Position numbers and translations under genes: made by a program. Shown here piece after piece: positions 45,394-56,049 of a stretch of 64,000 nucleotides of DNA. The DNA is from Ligustrum vulgare (Eukaryota > Streptophyta > Magnoliopsida > Lamiales > Oleaceae). Location of the stretch: assembly GCA_963555705.1 (NCBI GenBank), contig OY743169.1, positions 50,458,124-50,522,123 of the forward strand. Direction: 5' to 3'. The number at the start of each line of letters is the position of its first letter. Within the stretch, counting starts at the first letter, position 1. Under the pieces are notes generated by a model that worked only from the letters and a program-made list of their open reading frames with translations, made no database searches and was not told where the DNA came from.

Positions 45394-46440
45394 ATGGCAC
45401 ACTCACAATCTCAAGGTTATTCTTCTAGTCAGTTAGTTGATGAATTTTCCGGTCTCAACGATATTCCAATCCCCGAAAATTTGGTGGATTTGGAAAATGA
45501 GATAGAAGATATAGATACTAGAACTCCTCTTAATTTGGATGACATTATTGATGAAGATGTCGCTGCTACATATGAATCCAGCTTCGTTAGCACGACGACA
45601 GGCTCTAATAGAAATCCAAAAAGGACGAAAGAATCGAACTGCTAGAATTTTTTCGATTTGATTGAAACAACGGCTAAAGACGCTGATGGGAAACCAATAT
45701 TTAAAGCACAATGTAAAACTCGAGGTGGACTTTTCTCTTGGAAGAAGGGTGGGGCACAACACACATCAATAGACACTTTAGAGGATGTTGAAAACCTGGC
45801 TCGATTGAAGCAAACCAATTACCTCTACAGGTTAGTCAATCAGGTCTAACCAATTGGGGTCTTCAACCAAGATATAGCGCGTCGGGAAGGGATGGTCATG
45901 TTCGTATCGAGTGATTAGTTCTCGCTTTCAATTATAGAATGTTCACAATTCATAGATTTCATTTAAAAGTATCTCTAACCCAGGTACAAACCCATTTCTA
46001 GAAATACTTTACGAGCTTATTGCATTACTAAATATTTCGAGAGAAAACAAAGTTTATAGATACTTTAAATAAATATAATGGTTCAGATGAAATTCCGAGT
46101 GAGTTAACTAGGTATTTTTCACATGACCTTCTTAACATGTTAGAGGAGGACAAGAGAAATAATTTTGACATTCTTAAGTGGTGGAGACTAAACGAGCATC
46201 AATACTCAGTTGTTTCTATAATTCCACGAGATCTACTAGTATTTCCGGTATCAACTGTAGCATCAGAGGCTGCTTTTAGTGCAGGTGGTAGAGTGTTATC
46301 TGATTATAGGTCAATGCTTAAAGAAGAATACTGGAGGCCTTAATGTGTTTGAAGGATTGGCAATTTGCGGAGAAAAAGTTACAAAACAGGATAAGTGAAA
46401 TTCTGACCGGGGAATACAGAGAAAAATCTTATTGGTGAGT
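45394..46440 (+). pseudogene. hAT transposase remnant
   Basis: ATG at 45394 (MAHSQSQGYSSSQLVDEF). An acidic N-terminal region leads to KRTKESNC and a stop. A shifted frame holds a BED-type zinc finger (ADGKPIFKAQCKTRGGLFSW, with the second Cys changed to Arg). The middle, where the DDE core and insertion domain should be, is represented by about 230 unreadable bases (45850-46080). The C-terminus is clear: LKWWRLNEHQYSVVSIIPRD, VFPVSTVASEAAFSAGGRVL, the hAT dimerisation domain. A one-base deletion after YWRP shifts the last 30 codons (LKDWQFAEKKLQ). Nonfunctional. Confidence 0.88.
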
Positions 46441-47175
46441 AAATTATTTTGTATTATTAATTATTATCCTTACAATTATGCTATAAATAATATATGCATT
46501 TTTCTTTTTCTGTATTTTAATTCTTTCTTTCAAATAAAAAAATTGTACACGTAACATTTTGTTTGTATACAATTTTAACTCTGCCTACAAAAAATTAAAT
46601 GTAGTCGGTCCCAAGCCCGAATTAAAGGGGGAAGGTTTAAGTTTTTATATTTTCAATTATTTTAGTATTTTGACATTCTTAAGTGGTGGAGACTAAATGA
46701 GCATCAATACCCAGTTGTTTCTATAATTCCACGAGATCTACTAGTATTTCCGGTATCAACTGTAGCATCAGAGGCTGCTTTTAGTGCAGGTGGTAGAATG
46801 TTATCTGATTATAGGTCAATGCTTAAAGAAGAATACTGGAGGCCTTAATGTATTTGAAGGATTGACAATTTGCGGAGAAAAAGTTACAAAACAGGATAAG
46901 TGAAATTCTGACCGGGGAATACGGAGAAAAATCTTATTGGTGAGTAAATTATTTTGTATTATTAATTATTATCCTTACAATTATACTATAAATAATATAT
47001 GCATTTTTCTTTTTCTGTATTTTAATTCTTTCTTTCAAATAAAAAAATTGTACACGTAACATTTTTTTTGTATACAATTTTAACTCTGCCTACAAAAAAT
47101 TAAATGTAGTCGGTCCCAAGCCCGGATTAAAGGGGGAAGGTTTAAGTTTTTATATTTTCAATTATTTTAGTATTA
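46166..47175 (+). repeat. Tandem duplication of hAT 3' half (2 x ~505 bases)
   Basis: The block starting TGACATTCTTAAGTGGTGGA and ending TTTTCAATTATTTTAGTATT occurs at 46166-46670 and again at 46671-47175 with only a few substitutions. Both copies share the frameshift after YWRP, so the duplication is younger than that mutation. Confidence 0.92.
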
Positions 47176-47403
47176 GTAGTCCAGACTAGCCGTTATCTGT
47201 TTGGAAAAAAAAAATCGAGTCGACGAGCAAGCTCGTCCAGCTTGTACGGTCACGAGTCCACGAGCCGGACTTGGCCCGGCTCTATGGGAGATGAGCCGGC
47301 TTGGCCCGGCTGGTTTCCCACGCGAGTCGGCCCAATTCTGACTCGTGGACCGGACCAAACCATGAATTCCCAACTCGGCCCGTTTGACAACCCTAGACTG
47401 GAC

Positions 47404-47874
47404 GCCCCGTCACGTGCCAAAGAGAAGTCTGTGCGTGGGTGTCACGCGCCTCACATGCCACCGCGTCGATGTGTCAGCTGGTTACACACACCGGTGCCGG
47501 AGAATCGTCTCATTACTGTGGTTCTGTATCTGGTCTCTGATCATCCATGCGATGTCTTGTTTGACCTACATTTGTGTTCAAACTTTCGGGTTGTACAATT
47601 ATTTCTGTTTTTCCTTTTGCACGACATCAAGGTTCTATTTTTTCCTCTTATGGAAACTTTTTGGATCTTACAGTGATTTGTGGTTTGTAAAGTTTCCATC
47701 TTTCTTGAATTTTTCAGATTTACGATATATGAGTTATTTTCTAATGTCAAAAATATTAGATCTAGGAAAGGAAAAAAATGATTAATAATAATCTGGTTTT
47801 TGATATAGAGGTTCATTATTTAGATGCATACTCCTGTCATATTATTCAATTGACTAAAGATCGTGCTGATAACT
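47404..47874. other. Host flank of hAT, GC-richer then AT-rich
   Basis: The segment 47404-47530 is GC-richer (CCACCGCGTCGATGTG, ACCGGTGCCGG). It has no recognised coding match and may be a gene leader or another repeat. Confidence 0.3.
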
Positions 47875-48064
47875 TATTGTAAAACTACCAAAAATTATAT
47901 AACAAGAATAGAGATGTAGGGAGAACCGAAAAACTATTCTCATTAATTGTGTATATATGAATGAGAATTAGACCTTAATTTATATGGGTGGGCGATGACA
48001 CAATCGTAATATATAAAATTTACAGATGTATGATGGTCATTTGCGCGTGCGCGGGCGCACACAC

Positions 48065-48129
<65 letters not shown>

Positions 48130-48135
48130 ACAACA
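47875..48135 (-). repeat. Solo LTR or LTR end related to the outer Copia
   Basis: TATTGTAAAACTACCAAAA at the left and ATTTTACAACA at the right mirror the outer Copia LTR termini. A TAATTTATATGGGTGGGCGA box sits in the middle. Left of it is GTGCTGATAAC, matching the TTATCAGCAC primer-site style on the minus strand, so this is a 5' LTR by orientation. A (TA)n tract of about 60 bases (48067-48127) and CGCGTGCGCG/CACACA words expanded its far end. Confidence 0.65.
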
Positions 48136-48153
48136 TTTCCCAATATTTTAAAC

Positions 48154-50611
48154 GGTAATTATATTAACACCACTAATTTTTTTAATCACACCACTTTTTT
48201 TTTTTTAATATAGTAAATTGACCGCAATTAAATTGACTGAAATAACCATCCATTATATTATCTTTCCTTATTTTTTATTCTCATGTACACCACAAATATT
48301 AAAAACTCTAAATTTTTTATATGTATTATATAATTTTTAGCCGATAATTCTTGTTGAACGAGGTATGCTAATTTATACTATGCTATTTCTAAAAGTCCTT
48401 TGAAGGGAAAAACTTTTTTGAACTATTTTACCCTCGCAATCTTTTAATAATTTCATATTCACCCTTAGTTTAATTAATGTACATTTTTTTTCTATTTTAT
48501 TTTTTTTGTTATCTTCCTATTGTCAATAAAAATATTTTTCATGCATTACTATCTAAAATTTTCATTTTCTCACTATAAATCTTTTAAACAAAACCAATAA
48601 GTCTCACATAATTTATAGTTTCTAATAGGCCATTCAATTAATATGAGGAAAAAAATGTGTACTTCTTGAATTAAAATTTTTACATGTATATAATAATTTA
48701 TTTTTTATTTTTTTAAAAAAAACTACTTCTAAAAGGCTTTAAATGGAGAATTTTTTTTTTTATTATTTTACCCTGAAATATTTTAATAATATCATATTTA
48801 CCGTTAATTTTAATTAATGTAATATTTTTAACATTTTATTTTATTTTATAATCGTAGTGTCGATAAAAAAATATTTTTCATAAAACTAATAACTCTAAAA
48901 AAAAAAATAGAAAATCCTTTTCACCTTCTACATTAAACATTTTATTCTCGATAGTCGTATTCCAATTTTAAGTTTCTTTATCAAATATTAATTTGACGAT
49001 GATTATATTCTCACCATACCCATAAAAATAGAGTTCTGTGAATATTCACTTCTTTGTTCAGAAAGTCAATTATTGAAGTATGATGCGTGTAAATTTATTT
49101 TTCTAAAATATTAATTTTATGGAAAATTAATTAAGTTTTTTTTAATCAATTTAAATTCTTATTGTATTAATTTTTTATGTTGAAATTCGGAAGTGTAAAT
49201 TTCTTAAGAATATTATTTGTTTATATTTTAAGTTGGTTTATATTTATATATTTTTATCTTGTTTTCGAAAATCAATTTGTTGAGCCAGAAATTTGAAGGC
49301 ACTGATTTTAGAATAATTTTCATGATTAAACATTACTCTAATTAAATATGATATATTCTGTGTCTCGAATAGGGAACCTAGATTAAATACATCTCAATTT
49401 TTTCTCAAATATTTATGATCAAATGTAAAATCTGAGTTCTAACATCACATGCATGATAAACATTTTTATTACGTCAGATTACAATTAAATTTGTTAATTC
49501 TTAATAAAAAAAAAAAAAAGAGATTACAATTAAATTTTTTTTATATTGATTCTAAAATCTTGATAAATTGTCAAATGATGTATACCATTCTTTTTTCACT
49601 GTAGCAATGCATTGATTATGAACTATAATATATACACATAGAAGAAGAAATCCTCCTAACTCCAATTTTTTCGAATAAAGTAGCCTAAGAATACATTTTA
49701 GGAAATAAAAATTTAAAGAAACCAGCAATCGGTGATTACAATAAAGATGATGATATCATTGATAAGAGTATTGCATACTAAGAAATTTGAATAATATTTA
49801 GGATAAATTAAGTTCGATATTGAAAGTGTTTAAATCAAAACTTTGAATATGTTATAGATAAAATGTGTAGGGAAATTTAGACAATTTTTATTCATTAATT
49901 TCAGAAACATATATACTTGGCCCCTCTTTGGTAGTACTAAAATTTTAAATTTTAATCAAATTCAAAGTCGATACCTTAGACCCAAAACTTTTTAACCACA
50001 TATATCATCAATTTTTATCAAAATTTACTAAAAATCTTTTATTTTTTTATCAATACCAAATAGGACTTGAATAAAAATATCATAATATCGTTACAATTTT
50101 ACGTGCATCACACGCGTCATATACTAATTTTTACAAAGAAATGCTTGGCGAGCATCCAGTTAAAACCCAGGCCATTAGCCATTGATTTGGGGATATATAT
50201 CGTTGCCCAGGCTGTTTAAGAATTCCACTAAAAAGGAATATTATAATCAAACTACTATTTTTCTTCTTCTTATTTTTTACGTCTACAAAAAAAGAGGAAA
50301 TTATTTTCATTGATTTGGATAATTTTATTGGGCTCTATGTAGTGTACCAATTACTTTTACTGATTACAGAAAAATGATGAATTATTATTGAAATCCGTTT
50401 AAATATGTGGTGCATCAATTAATTCCGATAATGTATTGTTTAAATTTGTGATGTACCATTTTTATTTTTATTTTATTTAGTGAAGGTTATATTTGTAAAA
50501 ATAATGTGATGTAATTATAAAATTGTGTTTCAATAAATGTATATATATAACGTGATGTGTACAATATGGTTAGTGGTGTCAATTTAATTAATCGTGTCAG
50601 TTTAATTATCC
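48154..50611. other. Possible TIR element and MITE-rich promoter-side region
   Basis: The left terminus GGTAATTATATTAACACCAC and the complement of the right terminus (GGATAATTAAACTGACAC, then TTGACACCACTAACC) are related to each other and to the termini at 1756 and 2677. No transposase is seen between. A smaller inverted pair, CCCTCTTTGGTAGTAC with ATACCAAATAGG, bounds 49919-50064. A Helitron-like end (GTGCATCACACGCGTC, then CTAA at 50124-50127) lies inside. The rest is AT-rich without genes. Confidence 0.35.
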
Positions 50612-50708
50612 TATTTTAAAACATTTTTGCCTAAAATTTCCATCTTTTCCAATTCAGATATTATCAATTTCTTGTCCTGAGTTCGTGATAATCTTACTAA
50701 ATTTGGAA

Positions 50709-53368
50709 ATGCAAACCCTGATTTCCAACCAATCCAGCCCCTCAAATTTTCTATTCAAAACCACTCATGAAAATCAATTATTTGTGAACTTTTGTTCCCA
50801 AAAATGCAATTATACCTTCAAGACTCTAACTTTATGCACTGCCACGGCGTCTGGCTTGCGGAGTTGTGGTGGTTGGGACGATTTTCAGCATAGTGGTGAC
50901 TCAGTTCACTCCAGCGAGTCGAATCAGCTTCACAATTTTCTGAATTCCCTTGGAATTGATGACAAAAAGTATGTCTTTGTTTATCTATTTGGTTTTGCTT
51001 GTGCACTTGCTATTTCTAGAATTAAGGTTTCTTCGATTGTTGTGTTTCCAGCTTGTGCTATGGTATTTGCCGTCGGATTTTCAATTGGGTTGGTCAATGG
51101 GGGTCACATGAATGAGTTAAAATTAAATGGGAATAAAAGAAAGTTTAAAGATGAAATTGTTAGAAGTTCCATTGAGAAAATAAGGAATTTGGCGGATGTT
51201 TTTAATGGGTTTGATGAGAAGATTCTGAATTTAAAGAATGATATCCGAAGAAGTGTGGACTGTAACCATGTTACCGTGAATGATTTGGAAAACTATGTTA
51301 ATGCTATTGAATCAATTAACTTATCATTTTTGAATGCAAGAGAAGTTTTTGACGATTGTACAGAGAATTTATATGTTGATTACCAAGAAAAGGAGGAAGC
51401 TTCGAATAAGAAGTCGAGTAGGAAAGGAAAAGAATTGGACGAAAATCGACTGAATTTCTCTCAAATTTTTGGTGGTTTGTTTGGAAGGAAGTCAGCTTAT
51501 TCAAAGTTCAGCAAAATGAAAGAGACTGGCAAGAGAGAATTAATGGATGTAGAGGGCAATGGTCAAAGGGAAGAAAACATCTTGGCTGGGTCTGACGAAG
51601 GAAGCAATTTGAAATCTTGGTTAAATGTAAATTTGATAAATGGGAATGCGAATTTATTGGCTAACCCTTTCGATAATACTGCTAAAAGTCAAGATAGCAC
51701 TAGTAGTTCGGACAATAGGACAAGAATGAAAATAGCGTCTGAGAATGAGAATATTAATTTGGCTGCAATAGATGATAGAGACGAAACAGTTTTTTCCCGG
51801 AATAAAACGTCAAGATACCTGAACAAAGAACAAGTTTCTTCGAAAATGGATGACATAGATGAAACTGAAACAGGAGAATCTCAAGATGGTTTATACGATT
51901 CTGTCGATTTTAGCATCAGTATGAAACGTGTAAAAACGGCTGCTTCTTTGGGGCACGAACACAAATCAAGAAGTACCAAAGAAAATCATTTGTATTCTGA
52001 AAGCAAAGAAAGCAAAAGAGAGTACCAGAGATCTTCTTTTCGAGAGGAGAGATGCTCCTTTCCTAATCTCGAAAATGTTTCTCCTCCTTCGTCTTCAATA
52101 ATTGCTGATGATCTGGAGTTCAATAGGTACATTGGAGAAGCTAATATATTTATGAAAGAAGCTAAGGAATGCTTGAGGCAGAAAATAATTGATGATGGTC
52201 TTGCAGAGAATGCACTGTACAAGTCTGCCAAATTACTCTTGAAAGCAATAGACATGAGACCAATGAGCTTATTGGCAGTCGGGCAGTTGGGAAATGCATA
52301 TCTTCTTCATGGGGAACTAAAACTGAGGATCAGCCGAAAGTTCAGATCCCAACTTGCGAGAAGTGATCCCTTTTCAGTTGAGGGGTCGGAGAAATCACGC
52401 CACAAATCTGATGGTCAGCTACTTGATAAAGACAAACTTACATCTGCTCTTGTCAATGTGTGTGAAGAATGTGAAGAGCTACTCATTGAGGCAGGGAGAA
52501 AGTACAGGTTGGCATTGTCAATTGACGGGAATGATCAGAGAGCCTTGTATAATTGGGGCCTTGCCCTCTCATTTCGCGCACAATTGATAGCAGATATTGG
52601 ACCGGTAATTAGACCACCTAACTTGATGTGAAAATGAATCAATGAAAATATCTGTTAGTCTTGTACAACTCTATGATGTTTTACTGGTTTATGATATTTC
52701 TTTAAGGCATATTCATTTTAGTTTTGATTCGAATTTATGTCTGATAGTTCTTTGTATTTATATATTTCAGGCTGCTGCTCGTGATGCTGACCAGGTGTTC
52801 TTGGCTGCAATCGATAAATTTCATGCTATGATATCAAAAAGCAATGTTTATGCACCGGATGGTACACTACACAAACCATAATATCATCACACCCATTATA
52901 TAACTGTTCTAATGCGTTTCACAAAATAGATGCTAAGTATTTTTTGGTGTTATTTCATCGAAATATTTACTTAGGTGTCTCCGGTTTCATCTTCATTTAC
53001 ATCCTTCTCCAAGAAACTGTAAAAATGAGTCTGGTATTGCTAAAGTAGGACCAAATAATAATAATAATAATAATCATCATCATCATCGTCTCGCTTTCAT
53101 TGTTTGATTGGGAATATTTGCCAAGGAAAATTTCAAATCAAGGAAAATATTTTGATTGATGGAATTATGTATTGCAGCTCTTTTCAGATGGGGTTCAGCT
53201 TTGCAGCACAGATCTCGACTACGCCTAAAGAATATTAGAGAGAAGGTGAAGTTACTGCAGCAGGCCAGATGCTTTTATGAAGACGCACTCCACATGGACT
53301 CGGGAAATCCCCAACTACAAGAGGCATTGTCGTCTTGCGTCTCTGAACTAAACTACTGGTACAGTTGA
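50709..53368 (+). CDS. TPR-like protein, probably plastid-targeted
   Basis: Three exons: 50709-52604, 52771-52861, 53178-53368. Introns are GTAATT...TTTCAG and GTACAC...TTGCAG, giving about 725 residues. ATG 50709 is chosen; the frame extends eight codons upstream without an ATG. The N-terminus (MQTLISNQSSPSNFLFKTTH) is Ser/Thr/Asn-rich with few acids, like a chloroplast transit peptide. Residues about 85-125 hold hydrophobic stretches (YVFVYLFGFACALAISRIKV, VFPACAMVFAVGFSIGL), one or two membrane spans. A long charged, low-complexity middle (about 140-470) follows. The C-terminal third is TPR-like helical repeats: ALYNWGLALSFRAQLIAD, AARDADQVFLAAIDKF, ALFRWGSALQHRSRLR, CFYEDALHMDSGNPQLQEAL. 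It resembles plant 'chloroplast lumen common' and TPR-superfamily proteins. The partner is unknown. The frame is fully open, unlike its neighbours. Confidence 0.88.
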
Positions 53369-53720
53369 TTGGAGGCATAAAACACGGCAAAATTTTTTGG
53401 CTCCGGAGCTTTTGATTTCGAGTATCCTTTATGCTTTCCTCCTCCTATTGTTACATTTAACAAATAAAAACACTAAGGCATATTAAATTTGCAGAAGGCA
53501 ATAAAATCTGCTATCGAACGTCCAAATTCAGTTTTCTTTGCCCAAAATCTGTAAATCTTTCTCTGTTCAACTGCAATATGTTGAGTTCATTATGCAATGT
53601 AAAAAAGCTCTGATAGCATTATGCAATGGAGTGATACTTGTAATTTTTCAATATGTTGAATTCATTACTGTGAGGATGTAAATAAGCTCTGTAGCATTAC
53701 TCAAAAGACTGTTCCCTTGT
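53369..53720 (+). other. 3' UTR and flank of the TPR-like gene
   Basis: Polyadenylation-like AATAAAAAC at 53464 and AATAAAAT at about 53501. A diverged direct repeat (AATATGTTGARTTCATTA with AAGCTCTGATAGCATTA) occurs at about 53575 and 53650. Confidence 0.45.
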
Positions 53721-54439
53721 TTGAGACCCATTATTATTATTTTAAAAAAAAATGTGACTTATAATAGTAAATTTTTGGAAAATGTATGATTAAAAAGTAG
53801 AGAATCTTTTTGAATTTACGTGTAAATTATTTTAATGGTGGAATGTGATCGAAAATGAGTTTTAAAAAAAAAATGAGGTTTGAAATAGTGGCTTGGGTCT
53901 AAAAATTCTAAACCCACCCCCTAATAATTCTGTTTGTTTAGAAAAATAGTGCAAATAATTATTTTTAAACTAATACTCATATTATGCCTCGTTCAGTGGC
54001 AAAGAATTTGTTTATAAACCTTTATTTTCTGTAGATAAAATATATTGAAAAGTGTTTATAAAAATACTAATTTCAGAAAATGTGTTGTTTATAAATTACC
54101 TATAAAAGTTATCAAAACGCATAAAATTGGAATTCTGACGCTGACATCTTTACCAATACCGCACTATCACCGTCGTGCCACCTCCCTTTTACTCGACGAG
54201 GCTCATATGTTGTTAAAAGACGTTGTCATTAAGTTTTCACCAATCCTACAACATGTTTAATGAAATGTTTGATCGAATATAACGAAAGTATCCAAAAAAA
54301 ATTTAAAGTATCAAGGGGTGATACCAAAGTTCCGCTTAAAGTATCAAAAAAATTTGATAGAGATCAGGTTATGATATTAAAAATTTGAAAGTATCATGAG
54401 TATCATACTGTAATACTTTAAAAGTTAGACCATGCTACA
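53721..54439. other. AT-rich flank, possible MITE
   Basis: Sequence at 53720-53935 ('ttgtttgagaccc...gggtctaaa') has a weak inverted pair. Sequence at 54290-54420 repeats AAAGTATCA words. No gene. Confidence 0.3.
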
Positions 54440-54789
54440 CAGACAAACTGGAAGACACACCCTCTCATATGAAGGAGGCCCATCTAGTGTGAACCGTGGA
54501 TACCATATTAGGTATAAAGGTCACAAGAAATAATGAGGATTTTATGCTTAATCAAACACATTATATTGAGAATGTGACTGATAAGTTCAAACATTTGATC
54601 ATTAAAGAAGCAAATACCCTACTTGATGCAAGTATCAAACTTATGAAAAATGATGGAAGAGCAATAGCACAACTTGAATATTCAAGTGCTATTGGATCTC
54701 TAATATATGCGGTGCAATGCACTCCACCGGATGTGTTTAGCATTTTCCTTAAAAATATTATAAGATACTTTCAAAGTGTCATAATATGA
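54440..54789 (+). pseudogene. Copia reverse transcriptase/RNase H junction fragment
   Basis: The plus strand encodes DTILGIKVTRNNEDFMLNQT, HYIENVTDKFKHLIIKEANT, then AQLEYSSAIGSLIYAVQCTPPDV. This is the region between the YVDD box and RNase H in Copia (functional forms: LGIKV, QSHYIEKVL, AIGSLMYAxxCTRPDIA). The Arg of TRPD is Pro. It ends by frame loss after IIRYFQS; both the LTR and the rest of pol are absent. It is a different Copia family from the two in the nest. Confidence 0.8.
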
Positions 54790-56040
54790 TATTTGTGATG
54801 AAAAATGTATTTTTAAGTAAAAAGCAAGAATTGAAGTATTTTTCAGTGTTTCTTTCAAATGACTTAAATTTCAGTTGTGATACTAAAAGTTTGGTATTTG
54901 TGTAAACGCTCCATATTTAGAAAATGGCAAAAAAAATTTGGATCATGGATTTTAGTAGCCCTGGCCATTGCACTTTTTTTTGTTAGACTATGCTTATTGA
55001 GATGGATTTTTTAGTCGACTATGCTGGTTCGGCAGCAGGGTGTACCGTCCCCTCATAATAGCTTATTTTCTCTAGCGGCTTCAAAAGTCATTTTTGAACT
55101 AGTTATGCCACCAATCGAAGAGCCGACATGGATTCGGAAAAATAATCTAGGGGCTTCTATAATGAGGGACCAAAACACCAAATTTGGTGTAAAGCATGCT
55201 ACAATGAGGCACTAAATATAGTGTAAAATTTGGTGTGATTAATAGTGCAAATTTGATGTAATTCATAATTTTTCATTTAATGATAAAACAAATTATAATT
55301 CCTTCTATTTTCATTTTTTTTATTGTTTTAGTATTTAATAATTCACATTTATTTTTATTTATTTGTATGTAACTAATATTTTAAATTAATATTAATATTA
55401 ATATTAATATTAATATTAATTTTAAATTATAATAAATAATAAGCCATACATATTGAATACATAAAATTAAAATTGTTCAGTTAATCTCAAAAGTTACAAA
55501 TTTGAACTTGATAGTTGAGGATGAATGAGAAGTTAATCCACAAATTGAGGATTGGCTAGAAGGGTCATCTCCAGAAGTTGAGATTGCTACTGATGAAAAT
55601 ATTAGAATTCAGTAATTTTAAATTGATGTAGACAAATCAAGGATAAAGATGTGCACATTGCATTAATTGATATTTGTGGGATGGATATGTTAATTCTGAT
55701 AAATGAATGTTGTAATTTGGCGTTATGTTCATTCAATGTAATTTTTAATTTGCGATCTCATAATTTAATAAACGTAGTTTTTCATTTCATTATATATAAT
55801 TTTAAATTTCATAACTTTAGTAATAATTTAATTTTTAATTAAATAGAAAATGAAATAAATTATTTGTAGACATAAATACTAAATAAAAAAAAAACAAATA
55901 TAAAATTTGACGCAAATATTGGAGTGAATTTTTCTTGGTGCAAGTTAAACCAGATCTGGTGTAATAGTTACACAAAATTTGGTGTAATCATTGGAATGCC
56001 TTAAGGACCATGTTAGGTGGGTTTGATCCTGAGGTTTTTT
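54790..56040. other. AT-rich region with MITE-like TTTGGTGTAA words
   Basis: ACCAAATTTGGTGTAAAGCA, AAAATTTGGTGTGATT (left, 55180-55250) and AAATTTGGTGTAATCATTGG (right, about 55978) suggest one or two small inverted-repeat elements. (TTAATA)n occurs at 55384-55420. The frame 55021-55215 is unassigned. Confidence 0.35.
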
Positions 56041-56049
56041 ATAGAAGTG

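Larger units (their letters stand above)
44903..47395 (+). mobile_element. hAT transposon, internally deleted
   Basis: The 8-base target duplication GACTGGAC is exact (44895-44902 and 47396-47403). Ends: TAGGGATGGCAAAGGGGC on the left and, on the complement, TAGGGTTGTCAAACGGGC on the right. GC-rich subterminal repeats (TTCGGCTCG, CGAGCCGG) fill about 200 bases on each side. Inside: TATA box CTATAAATACCCC (about 45210), transposase remnants (45394-46440), and a tandem duplication of about 505 bases (46166-47175). The catalytic core is missing, so it cannot mobilise itself but still has ends. Confidence 0.92.

Noticed and set aside
47943..48143. Tyr/Ile repeat ORF
   Set aside because: It is a translation of a TA microsatellite within an LTR.
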